Part shown: positions 50,449 through 57,844 of the stretch, piece by piece | Layout of the letters: every line of letters starts with the position of its first letter | How positions within the stretch are numbered: the first letter of the stretch is position 1 | DNA from: CAZYQW01 sp964649825 | Lineage (GTDB): Bacteria > Planctomycetota > B15-G4 > JADJEK01 | Direction: 5' to 3' | Length of the DNA stretch: 64,000 nt | Assembly: GCA_964649825.1 (NCBI GenBank) | Contig: CAZYQW010000051.1 | Location: forward strand, 1 to 64,000 | Position numbers and translations under genes: made by a program | Notes under the pieces: model-generated | Told to the model about the DNA's origin: nothing | Database searches by the model: none | What the model saw: the letters and a program-made list of their open reading frames with translations, nothing else

Positions 50449-52359
50449 TCAGCTCGAGGGCAGTTCGAAGGAGAACGTGGATAGGGCACTCTGCTGCGAC
50501 TGGAGCTTGCCGATGACACCCTCCAACGCGGCGAACTGTTTGATGAGGAGCTGCTCGTACTGGTCGACGCGCTGCTCGAGCGACAGGATCCGGTCGTCGA
50601 TGTCGTCGATCGTCGTGGTCAGCGAGTCGATGCGGTTGTCGATCACGCCGCCGACCGGGTTCAGGAAGCCCTCGAGAATCTCGTCGAACTTGAGGAAGAA
50701 CCCGTCCGGGCCGACCGTGAGCTCGGCCGTCGGGGTCTCGCCGCCGACGTAGAGGACCTCGACGCCCGCGAGGCTCGAACCGCTGGCCGCGGTGATCTTC
50801 TGGCCTTCGCCGGTGAACGCGACGCCGTCGAGCGTGCCCGCGACGTCCTGCCCGGTCGCGGCGTCGCCGCCTTGCGAGAACCCGACGGCGTCGGTGATCG
50901 CTCCCACGCTCGACGACACGGTGAATCCGTGCGCCGAGCCGTACTCGTCCGCGGTGAGGGAGAGGGCGCCGCCGTCGTCGGACGCGGTGATCTCCACGTC
51001 CTCGTCGTCGAGCGCGGCGTTGACCTTGCCCACGATCGCGTCGATGTCGTCGCCGGCGAGGAGATCGACCTGGATCGTCTTCGCGCCGGTGTCGATCGTC
51101 AGCGTCTCGTCTTGAGCGAGTCCGGTGCCCGTCACGACGCCCGTGCCCGTCACGCTCGCCTTCGACGCGGCCTGGGTGATGCCGATCGAGTAGGTGCCGG
51201 ACGCGATCGAGTCCGGGACGTCGACGATCTGGAACCCCGACTGGCTGAAGAAGTCACCCTTCTGGGTGAACAGGGTCGTGAGGTCGTCGAGGGCGCCGGA
51301 CGCGGCGTCCTCGAACTTGGCCGCGTCGAACTTGAGCGTGCCGTCGGCGTTCAACTGGATGCCGACCTGCGAGAGCGTCGAGTACGAGCTCCCGCCCGGA
51401 TAGCCGGCCGACGCGAACTGGGAGAGCAGCGTGTTCTTGAGCGAGCGCACGGTCGACTCGCCGTTGAACGCTCCGCCCTGCTCGGTGATCTCCGAGACCG
51501 CGATCTCGCTGTTGATGAAGCTGATGACGTCGTTGTGGGCGGAGATGAACTTCTGGACGTCGCCCTTGATGGCGGCGAAGTCCGGATTGACGGTGACCGT
51601 CGAGCTCCCGGCGGACTGCAGGGTGAACGTGACTCCCTCGACGACGTCGCCGATCACGTTCGTCGAGCGCTCGATGTCGATCCCGTTCACCTCGAGGACG
51701 GCGTTCTGCGCGCTCTGCTCCTCGGTGAAGTTCAACGCCTGGGCGATCCCGGCCCCGCCCTGGTCGTCGGAGAAGGAGATCGCCTGGTCCTCGCCGGTCG
51801 TGTCCGAGCTCACGACGAGCTTGTAGTTCGACGAGGGAGAGCCATCGTTGATGACCGTCGCGCTCACGCCGAGGTCGGCGTCGTTGATCGCGTCCTTGAT
51901 CTCCTCGAGCGTCGAATCGGCGTCGATCGTCACGTTGGTGGTCGTGCCATCGATCGTGATCTGGAGCGTCTCCTCGGTCGAGGACGAGACGGCGGTCGTG
52001 TCGTAGTCGTCGAACCCCGTCGACACCTCGGTCTCCCCGGTGGCGAGCTGAGCGACGTCGAGCGAGTACGAGCCGGGAGCCGCGGCCCCAGTCGCCGTCG
52101 CGGTGGCGATGCTCTCGTTGGAGGACGCCGCCTTGAACGCGAGGAAGTCCTTCGACTTCTGCAGCTCCTTGGCCGCGTCCTGGAGCGTGTCGAGCTTCGA
52201 CTGCAGCGTCTTGTAGCGGGTGCGGAGCTGCTCGAACTCGGTCCGTCGCGCGTCGAGCAGGTTGATCGGCTTCTTCCGGACGCCGACGAGGGCCGCGATC
52301 AGCGACTTGGTGTCGATTCCGGTCGCGATGCCCGCGAACGAGATGAGAGGACCGGCCAC
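50449..52359 (-). CDS. fliD: Flagellar filament cap protein
   Basis: A 636-residue FliD, the cap that folds flagellin subunits at the filament tip. The N-terminus has the family SFAGIATGIDTKSLIAALVGVRKKPINLLDARRTEF (about 7-42), followed by a coiled coil. The centre is Ser/Thr/Gly-rich beta domain. The C-terminal GVIDNRIDSLTTTIDDIDDRILSLEQRVDQYEQLLIKQFAALEGVIGKLQSQ coiled coil is intact. It follows fliC at 97 bp with a hairpin in between. Confidence 0.95.
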   Translation of the reverse strand: MAGPLISFAGIATGIDTKSLIAALVGVRKKPINLLDARRTEFEQLRTRYKTLQSKLDTLQDAAKELQKSKDFLAFKAASSNESIATATATGAAAPGSYSLDVAQLATGETEVSTGFDDYDTTAVSSSTEETLQITIDGTTTNVTIDADSTLEEIKDAINDADLGVSATVINDGSPSSNYKLVVSSDTTGEDQAISFSDDQGGAGIAQALNFTEEQSAQNAVLEVNGIDIERSTNVIGDVVEGVTFTLQSAGSSTVTVNPDFAAIKGDVQKFISAHNDVISFINSEIAVSEITEQGGAFNGESTVRSLKNTLLSQFASAGYPGGSSYSTLSQVGIQLNADGTLKFDAAKFEDAASGALDDLTTLFTQKGDFFSQSGFQIVDVPDSIASGTYSIGITQAASKASVTGTGVVTGTGLAQDETLTIDTGAKTIQVDLLAGDDIDAIVGKVNAALDDEDVEITASDDGGALSLTADEYGSAHGFTVSSSVGAITDAVGFSQGGDAATGQDVAGTLDGVAFTGEGQKITAASGSSLAGVEVLYVGGETPTAELTVGPDGFFLKFDEILEGFLNPVGGVIDNRIDSLTTTIDDIDDRILSLEQRVDQYEQLLIKQFAALEGVIGKLQSQQSALSTFSFELPSS

Positions 52360-52406
52360 GGCTGCCTCCGATGAGGGCTCGGACGAGTTCGGAGAGGCGG
52401 TGCGAC

Positions 52407-52429
52407 CCGACGCGCGATGGGCGTCGGGC
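52407..52429 (-). terminator. Hairpin between fliC and fliD
   Basis: CCCGACGC and GCGTCGGG form a perfect 8-bp stem with a seven-base loop in the gap between the fliC stop and the fliD start. No T run follows, so it may act as a stabilising or attenuating hairpin that makes flagellin mRNA more abundant than fliD mRNA. Confidence 0.5.
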
Positions 52430-52456
52430 CGCGCCGTCTCGAGAATCAGCTACGGA

Positions 52457-53302
52457 TCAACCCTGGAGGAGGGAGAGGGCCGACTGCGACTGGAGGTTCG
52501 CCTGGGCGAGGACCGACAGCGAAGCCTGCTGGATGATCGAGTTCCGCGTCAGGTCGGCGGTCTCCTTCGCGACGTCGACGTCGCGGATTCGAGACTCGGC
52601 GGCCGTCAGGTTCTCGACCTGCGTGGCGAGGTTCGAAATGGCGGCTCCGAGGCGGTTCTCGGTCGAGCCGAGGCGACCACGGAACTCGGACACGGTGTCG
52701 ATCGCGGCGTCGATCGACGACAGCGCGTTGCTGATGTTGCCGCTCGAGCCGATGTTGATCGCGCTCAGGGCGGTCGTACCGTCGGTGAGGCCCGACGTGC
52801 GGATCGAGTCGAGCGAGACCGAGATCGTGTCGACGCCGGACGTGGCGCCGATCCCGACCGCGAACTCGACCGAGGACGACGAGCCGTCGAGGAGGTTGAT
52901 GCCGTTGAAGTCGATCTGCTGCGCGATCCGGTCGATTTCCGCCACGAGATCCGAGAGCTCGGTCTGGAGCGTGTCCTTGTCCGAGTCGGACACCGTGCCG
53001 GTGTTCGCCTGGACCGCGAGCTCCTTCAGGCGGACGAGGATGTTCGACACCTCGTTCAGACCGCCTTCCGCCGTCTGGACGAGCGAGATGCCGTCGCTGG
53101 CGTTTCGGGACGCCTGATCGAGCCCGCGGATCTGCGAGCGCAGCCGCTCGGAGATCGCGAGCCCGGCCGCGTCGTCGGCCGCAGTCGCAATACGGAGACC
53201 CGAGGAGAGACGCTTGAAGTTGCCCTGCAGCCGGTCGGTGACCTCGGAGAGGTTCTTCTGCGCCGTGAGGGACGCGATGTTGTTGTTGATTCGAATTGCC
53301 AT
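52457..53302 (-). CDS. fliC: Flagellin
   Basis: A 281-residue flagellin, the filament subunit. D0/D1 regions are well conserved: AIRINNNIASLTAQKNLSEVTDRLQGNFKRLSSGLRIATAADDAAGLAISERLRSQIRG at the start and SRIRDVDVAKETADLTRNSIIQQASLSVLAQANLQSQSALSLLQ at the end. The central variable domain is small (about 140-200), so the filament is probably smooth. The frame continues upstream, but ATG 53302 gives the classic MAIRINNN. A sigma-28-like promoter and a leader hairpin lie upstream. Confidence 0.97.
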   Translation of the reverse strand: MAIRINNNIASLTAQKNLSEVTDRLQGNFKRLSSGLRIATAADDAAGLAISERLRSQIRGLDQASRNASDGISLVQTAEGGLNEVSNILVRLKELAVQANTGTVSDSDKDTLQTELSDLVAEIDRIAQQIDFNGINLLDGSSSSVEFAVGIGATSGVDTISVSLDSIRTSGLTDGTTALSAINIGSSGNISNALSSIDAAIDTVSEFRGRLGSTENRLGAAISNLATQVENLTAAESRIRDVDVAKETADLTRNSIIQQASLSVLAQANLQSQSALSLLQG

Positions 53303-53323
53303 CGTTTCGGTTCCACCTTGGCC

Positions 53324-53343
53324 GGCAGCGAATCGGTGCTGCC
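53324..53343 (-). promoter_or_regulatory. Hairpin in the flagellin mRNA leader
   Basis: GGCAGC and GCTGCC pair around eight bases, in the leader between the sigma-28 element and the fliC start, about 20 bases before the ATG. It could influence translation or stability of flagellin mRNA. No known regulator motif is identified. Confidence 0.45.
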
Positions 53344-53391
53344 TTCCCGGAAGCGTCTCGAGGGGTGATCCCGGTCCGGCTTCACGCCAAT

Positions 53392-53418
53392 GATTCGTCC
53401 GGATTGCGGATCGCTTGA
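53392..53418 (-). promoter_or_regulatory. Sigma-28 (FliA)-type promoter for fliC
   Basis: Minus strand TCAA, 15 bases, GACGAATC. The -35 side and spacing match the element before the FlgM-like gene; the -10 box has A for C at the second base. Transcription would start about 80 bases before the fliC ATG, consistent with FliA control of flagellin. Confidence 0.55.
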
Positions 53419-53502
53419 GAAGGAATCCTGCGGATGGCGGGGGGAAGACGCGGGGTGCCGGGGGGGGTGGGGGGCGCGGGAGGGGAGGCGGGGGCGGCGA
53501 CA

Positions 53503-53709
53503 CGAAAGGGAGCGGCGGTGTCGGTTTCGGGAAGCGGGCGGGGGCCCGGTGAAGGGGGAGGAGTGAGCGTTCGCGTACCATCGACCGTGGCACGTCGCGT
53601 TTTGTTCGAAGGGGACGCGGCGTTTGAAGGAGGATGCGTGCCGTTTGAAGTGGGACGCTTCACCTCCTCCCTGCCTGCTTCCCGAAACCGACACCGCCGC
53701 TCCCTTTCG
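53503..53709. repeat. Perfect 33-bp inverted repeat enclosing 141 bp, upstream of fliC
   Basis: Arms at 53503-53535 and 53677-53709 are exact reverse complements and continue inward with partial matches. Between them lie three approximate 21-base tandem units built on TTTGAAG (about 53595-53655). The surrounding 820-bp stretch (53303-54122) has G-rich, low-complexity sequence and no gene I can support. Confidence 0.85.
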
Positions 53710-53773
53710 ACGGAGGCATCGGGGGTGCGCGTTGCGGGGGAGGGTGCGTGGGGTCTTCGGGGGAAAGAAGAAA

Positions 53774-53880
53774 GAGGTGCGCCTGCGGCGTCCGATGGGT
53801 GGGGACTCCGTCCCTTGCCCCGGAGGAGGTGCGCCTGCGGCGACTGGATGGGTGGGGACTTCGTCCCTTGCCCCTGGAAG
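53774..53880. repeat. Two tandem copies of a 52-bp unit
   Basis: The unit begins GAGGTGCGCCTGCGGCG and includes GATGGGTGGGGACT then CGTCCCTTGCCC; copies start at 53774 and 53826 and differ at a few bases. A diverged third copy lies before motA (about 56145-56199), so this is a small dispersed repeat family. Confidence 0.8.
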
Positions 53881-54122
53881 AGGGGTGTCGTGGGGGGCGC
53901 CGAGGCGTCGCATGGTGAACGCCATGACGGGGCGCGCTGGCCCAAACGAGAGAACGCGCTCGAATGGGCGTCCGCCCACCGAGGAGGTCCTCGAGATCGG
54001 GAGCGATGGCAAGGGGTCGTGAGTCCCGTTCTCCCGAGGAGCGCCGAGTTACACTCGGCCGAGTTGCGGCGATGGATCGATTCGGCCGCTCCACCACGAA
54101 ATGCAGGTAAGCAAGGAATGCC

Positions 54123-54599
54123 ATGCCGAGCCGCGGACCACGCGCCATAACACAGCGAGTCGAACGAGCGGTCGCGAAGGTGAGATCCACCGTGGACCGG
54201 TTGCGTGAGACGCTCGAGGACGAAGTGATGATGCAGGAGACGCCGTTGGAGGTCCAGTCGGCCATAGAGCGTGCGGTGGAGGCAGTCGACGCGATGATGG
54301 TGGCGATGCCTCCGCAGCCACACGGTAGTCGTTCGCGATCCCCGGGCTCGCCGACGCGTCAGCAGGGCCAGTTCTTGGCCTACATCCGTGAATACATGAC
54401 GCGAAACCACGGCATGGTTGCGCCAACGCACGCGGACATGCAGAGGTTCTTCAACCTGACGGCGCCGTCGGTGAACTCGATGCTCGTCCGGCTCGAACAG
54501 CGAGGGTTCATTCGCCGGAAGCCGCGCCAGGCCCGCGGTATTACGCTGACTGCCGATCGTGCGCTGATTCCCGAATTGGATCGTCCCTTCAAATGGTGA
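54123..54599 (+). CDS. Protein with LexA-type winged-helix domain, no protease domain
   Basis: A 158-residue protein. The first 70 residues are charged and helical (coil-like). Residues about 82-145 form a winged-helix of the LexA N-terminal type: QGQFLAYIREYMTRNHGMVAPTHADMQRFFNLTAPSVNSMLVRLEQRGFIRRKPRQARGITLT. The LexA autoprotease domain is missing, so regulation is not by RecA-dependent cleavage. Targets are unknown; it is beside the repeat-rich region upstream of fliC but transcribed away from it. No strong ribosome site is seen. Confidence 0.7.
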   Translation: MPSRGPRAITQRVERAVAKVRSTVDRLRETLEDEVMMQETPLEVQSAIERAVEAVDAMMVAMPPQPHGSRSRSPGSPTRQQGQFLAYIREYMTRNHGMVAPTHADMQRFFNLTAPSVNSMLVRLEQRGFIRRKPRQARGITLTADRALIPELDRPFKW

Positions 54600-55153
54600 C
54601 GTCATCGGCGGTGCACGGGCCGACGCGATGGCGAGAACACTCGGTTCAGCTTCCTGATCGGGTCAGGGCGACGGCCTTCGCGGGTTTCCGCCGCTGCTCA
54701 GGCGAGCGCCCGGTCGGTTCGCCGCGACGACGACGTCCGTGCGATCCTCGTCGGGATCGGGGTCGATTCCGACCGAGTCCGAGCGCCTGCCCTCCCGGCG
54801 ACCCTCCCACCGACGACCTCGGCGGAAAGGCGAGGTCGCTCCGCGACCGCCTGATCTCGGCCGGGTTCACGAAGGGGCAACGAACGGTCTCCGTGGGGTT
54901 CGGAACCGTGGACGACAGCTCCGACCTGGTCATCGGGATGGGCAACGACGGCGGCGGCAGCGGCGGAAACGGCGGGAACGCCGAGGCGCAGATCGGTACG
55001 TCGGCGCACGACAACGTGAAGGCACAGGGTGCGACGAGCCCGGCGCAGACCGGCAACAATGGCTTCGGTCCCGGCCAGCACGGCGGCGGCTTCGCGGCAT
55101 CGAATCCGGGAGGAGCGAACAACGCCTCTTGCAAGGGTGTTGCTCTGAACTGA
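54593..55153 (+). CDS. Doubtful Gly/Asn-rich ORF, possibly only its 3' part coding
   Basis: A 186-codon frame overlapping the end of the LexA-like gene by seven bases. The first 80 codons look unlike the genome (Arg/Pro-rich, no ribosome site). From about residue 80 onward third positions are strongly GC and the product is Gly/Asn/Ser-rich (for example GMGNDGGGSGGNGGNAEA), so a gene starting later or a frameshifted gene is possible. Not recognised. Confidence 0.3.
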   Translation: MVTSSAVHGPTRWREHSVQLPDRVRATAFAGFRRCSGERPVGSPRRRRPCDPRRDRGRFRPSPSACPPGDPPTDDLGGKARSLRDRLISAGFTKGQRTVSVGFGTVDDSSDLVIGMGNDGGGSGGNGGNAEAQIGTSAHDNVKAQGATSPAQTGNNGFGPGQHGGGFAASNPGGANNASCKGVALN

Positions 55154-55195
55154 GCGACCGCACGGTCCGCGATTCGACTGCGGACGCCGAGCCGA

Positions 55196-55663
55196 TCAGG
55201 TGTCCTTCGAATCGCGGTCTGCGTTTCGCTCCAGCCGATCGACGTCCGCCAGATCCTGCAGCCGGCCGACTGCCTTCTTATTCACGATCAAGTGGTGGCG
55301 GGAGAGGACGGGCACGACGAGATCTCCGAGCTTCGCTTCGACGCGCTCGGGCCAAGCGGCGTCGAACTCGACGCCGTCGATGTCGGTGATGACGTCGATC
55401 CTCACCGGCGGCACCCCGATCTGGAACACGATCCCCGGTCTGTGCAGGTCCTGCTCGGTCAGATCGTGAAGGGGCGCGCCGAAGGCCGCGAGGGCGCGCA
55501 GGATCCGCGGGGCATTCTCGGCGCTCGGTCGCACCCACACGTCGAGGTCCCTCGTCGCGCGGACATGTCCGTGCACTGCGAGCGCATGGGCACCGACGAC
55601 CAGGAACTCAACCGCCTCTTCGTTGAATGCGGACAATAGATCGCTGAAGTCGCGGTTCACCAT
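55196..55663 (-). CDS. Nucleotidyltransferase-fold protein (MNT/AbiEii-like)
   Basis: A 155-residue protein of the minimal nucleotidyltransferase superfamily. FLVVGAHALAVHGHVRATRDLDVWV (about 20-44) contains the glycine-rich turn and the D-x-D metal pair, and IRIDVITDIDG-like VRIDVITDIDG supplies a third acidic residue (about 98). Such proteins occur as toxin or antitoxin in MNT/HEPN-type and AbiE-type pairs, or as stand-alone enzymes. It overlaps the end of a small upstream gene by 56 bases, a strong sign of a two-gene unit. Confidence 0.78.
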   Translation of the reverse strand: MVNRDFSDLLSAFNEEAVEFLVVGAHALAVHGHVRATRDLDVWVRPSAENAPRILRALAAFGAPLHDLTEQDLHRPGIVFQIGVPPVRIDVITDIDGVEFDAAWPERVEAKLGDLVVPVLSRHHLIVNKKAVGRLQDLADVDRLERNADRDSKDT

Positions 55664-55823
55664 CGTCTTCCCGATTCCAGGCCCAACACGCCAAGGTGAG
55701 CTCCCACACCGCCTCGATGCGCTGCTCGATCGTGTAGTCCGACCAGCCGTCGTCGTGCTCTCGCTCGTCGCCGGGCCTGAGGACCCGCGAGGTCATGTCG
55801 GGACGCGTTGGTCGATCCGTCAT
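55608..55823 (-). CDS. Small acidic/helical partner of the nucleotidyltransferase
   Basis: A 71-residue protein encoded directly upstream of, and overlapping, the nucleotidyltransferase. It has WSDYTIEQRIEAVWELTLACWAWN and ends RLQRSIVRIQRRGG. I recall similar small proteins beside nucleotidyltransferase genes in other genomes, with a VWELT-W motif and a final RxVxRxxR; this is unverified. It would be the partner in an addiction-like or regulatory pair. The ATG 55823 lacks an obvious ribosome site. Confidence 0.6.
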   Translation of the reverse strand: MTDRPTRPDMTSRVLRPGDEREHDDGWSDYTIEQRIEAVWELTLACWAWNREDDGEPRLQRSIVRIQRRGG

Positions 55824-56303
55824 GCGGTGGAGGATAGCAGACGGCGCAACCCCAACGTATGGACACGGGGGACAGCGGGTCTCGACCGAGTACGGAACCG
55901 TCTCGGGGTCGCCTGGTCGTGCGTCACCACCATGAAGTCGCAGTGGTTCGGCCCGACCGTGATCGGGAACAGGTTGCCCGCTCGATGCGCGGGGATTTCC
56001 GATGGATCCGAAGGGGCGTTGGTCGTGACGTCCGCGCGGGCTTACGTGCCGGTCGTCCATCGCCGGCCAGACGGAAACGGTGGGCGAGTTCCCTGGAGCC
56101 CCGCCTCCCCCGGACCTCGACGATGACGAGAAGCGCGGCCCGGCGTGGATGAGGACTTCGTCCTTTGCCCCGGAAGAGGGGCTTGCGGTGTCCCGGGGGG
56201 AAACGAGTGGAAGGGCTTCAGGTCGGGTTGGGGGATGGTCGACAAGGGAGACGGGTTCCGGCCGTGGTGGCTTGGCATCCGCGGAACGTTCTGCGATTGG
56301 GAG
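55824..56303. other. 480-bp gap before motA, holding a diverged repeat copy
   Basis: No gene supported. The segment about 56145-56199 resembles the 52-bp repeat family at 53774-53880 (shared GGACTTCGTCC and TTGCCCC blocks and GGAAGAGGGG). A weak sigma-28-like element faces motA at 56242-56268. Frames that cross this gap lack ribosome sites and have unusual composition. Confidence 0.55.
56242..56268 (+). promoter_or_regulatory. Weak sigma-28-like promoter before motA
   Basis: ACAA, 15 bases, GCCGTGGT; the CAAG-N14-GCCG core equals that before the FlgM-like gene, but the rest of the -10 is poor. It is placed about 36 bases before motA, as expected of a late flagellar gene. Confidence 0.35.
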
Positions 56304-57092
56304 ATGACGCGCTTGGATCTCTTCTCGCTCATCGGGATCGTCCTCGGCGCCTTCGCGGTGTTCGGCGGCGCGGCGATGGAAGGGATCCACATGACCGCGA
56401 TCCTGATCCCGACGGCGGCGATCATCGTGTTCGGTGGGACGTTGGGGGCGGTGTTCCTGCAGTCGAGCACGGAGGAGCTGAAGGCGGCGAAGTCTCTGAT
56501 CGGGAAGATCTTCAAGCCGACGGTGGGTGATGGGCCGGCGCTGGTCGAGGAGATCGTCGAGCTCTCGAAGGTGGCCCGGCGTGACGGGATGCTCGCGCTG
56601 GAAGGGAAGCTGCCGGAGGTCAAGAATCGCTTTCTGGTCCAGGCGCTCGGGATGTTGATCGATGGCGCGGCGTCGGATGAGCTTCGAGATCGCCTGGAGC
56701 TCGCGGCGAGCAAGATCGAGGAGAGGTATCAGTCGGCGGCGCGCGTGTTCGAGGCGGGCGGCGGGTACGCGCCGACGATCGGGATCCTCGGGGCGGTGCT
56801 TGGTCTGATCCACGTCATGCAGAGTCTCGACGATCCGTCGAAGCTGGGACCGGGGATCGCGGTCGCGTTCGTCGCGACGATCTACGGGGTCGGCTGCGCG
56901 AACCTGGTCTGCCTTCCGTTCGCGGGCAAGCTGAAGGCGCGGGCGAGGGCGGAGGTCGCGCTGGCGGAGATGATCACCGAGGGGGTCGTGGCGATGTCGG
57001 ACGGCCAGCCGGCGTCGTCGTTGAAGATGAAGCTCGAGATCATGCTCGGCGACGAGAAGGACAACGGCAAGAAGGGAGCCGAGGCGGCCTGA
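56304..57092 (+). CDS. motA: Flagellar motor stator protein MotA
   Basis: A 262-residue MotA, proton- or sodium-channel half of the stator. Four membrane helices (about 8-27, 33-52, 150-172, 182-205) and the cytoplasmic loop that contacts FliG. Family motifs: PTAAIIVFGGTLGAVFLQ, YAPTIGILGAVLGLIHVMQSL, and GPGIAVAFVATIYGVGCANL. The start is uncertain: ATG 56304 abuts a GGGAG site, while TTG 56313 has it at nine bases and gives MDLFSLIG as in homologues. Confidence 0.94.
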   Translation: MTRLDLFSLIGIVLGAFAVFGGAAMEGIHMTAILIPTAAIIVFGGTLGAVFLQSSTEELKAAKSLIGKIFKPTVGDGPALVEEIVELSKVARRDGMLALEGKLPEVKNRFLVQALGMLIDGAASDELRDRLELAASKIEERYQSAARVFEAGGGYAPTIGILGAVLGLIHVMQSLDDPSKLGPGIAVAFVATIYGVGCANLVCLPFAGKLKARARAEVALAEMITEGVVAMSDGQPASSLKMKLEIMLGDEKDNGKKGAEAA

Positions 57093-57109
57093 GCCTCCGT
57101 CAGGGACGA

Positions 57110-57841
57110 ATGGCGAAGAAGCACAAGCACGAGGAGCACGTCAACCACGAGCGCTGGCTGGTCTCCTACGCCGACTTCATCACGTTGCTGTTCGCGTTCT
57201 TCGTGATCCTGTACGCACTCTCCGAGGTCGACAAGAACAAGCTGAAGAAGCTCTCCAACTCGGTGCAGTTCGCGTTCTCGTACGTCGGGACGGGCGGGAC
57301 GCAGACGCAGGGGAAGCAGGCGGACACGTATCGGCCGAACGTCATTGGACAGTCGTGGCCGCAGGGCCGCCGCGATTCCGACCCCGGGCCGTTCGAGAGC
57401 CTGAACGGGATCGTTCAGTTCCTCGACGCATCGATCTCGCAGTGGTTCCTGCGCAACGAACGCGAGAACGTCGAGGTGTTCGAGCACGAGCGCGGGGTCG
57501 TCCTCCGGCTTCCGGCGGAGAGGTTGTTCGGCCGGCGCAGCGACCGATTGCGTCACGACCGCACGCGCTTCATCGAGGAGTTCGGCGCCGCGGTGGGGCG
57601 CTTCAACGTCGGGTGCCGGATCCGCCTCCACCTCGACCTCTCGCGCGGCTCCGACCTGGTCTCCGCGCACGACCTGGGATCGCGGCGGGTGCACGCCATC
57701 GTTGCCGCCGTTCGCCGGCCCGGGATGGAGTATCGGACGCAGCTCAGCACGGAGATCGTGGTCCGGGAGAACACCGAGGAGTGGGACTTCACGGGGGCGG
57801 AGCCGAACCGCTCGGTCTTCGAGTTCTACATGTCGCCGTGA
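57110..57841 (+). CDS. motB: Flagellar motor stator protein MotB, divergent C-terminus
   Basis: A 243-residue MotB, 17 bp after motA. Residues 15-40 form the single membrane helix WLVSYADFITLLFAFFVILYALSEVD with the essential channel Asp in YADF; a plug-like helix follows. The C-terminal OmpA-like domain (about 120-240) is divergent: where peptidoglycan binders have GHTD the sequence reads LHLDLS, and the usual NRRVE ending is NRSVFEF. Wall anchoring may differ or need a partner. The basic N-terminus is normal. Confidence 0.88.
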   Translation: MAKKHKHEEHVNHERWLVSYADFITLLFAFFVILYALSEVDKNKLKKLSNSVQFAFSYVGTGGTQTQGKQADTYRPNVIGQSWPQGRRDSDPGPFESLNGIVQFLDASISQWFLRNERENVEVFEHERGVVLRLPAERLFGRRSDRLRHDRTRFIEEFGAAVGRFNVGCRIRLHLDLSRGSDLVSAHDLGSRRVHAIVAAVRRPGMEYRTQLSTEIVVRENTEEWDFTGAEPNRSVFEFYMSP

Positions 57842-57844
57842 CGA

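Noticed and set aside
53586..53602. TGGCAC on the plus strand as a further sigma-54 site
   Set aside because: The -12 TTGC is absent at the required distance and no gene follows closely.
53434..54150. 238-codon plus-strand frame across the repeat region upstream of fliC
   Set aside because: Low-complexity Gly/Arg translation runs through inverted and tandem repeats without a ribosome site or domain.
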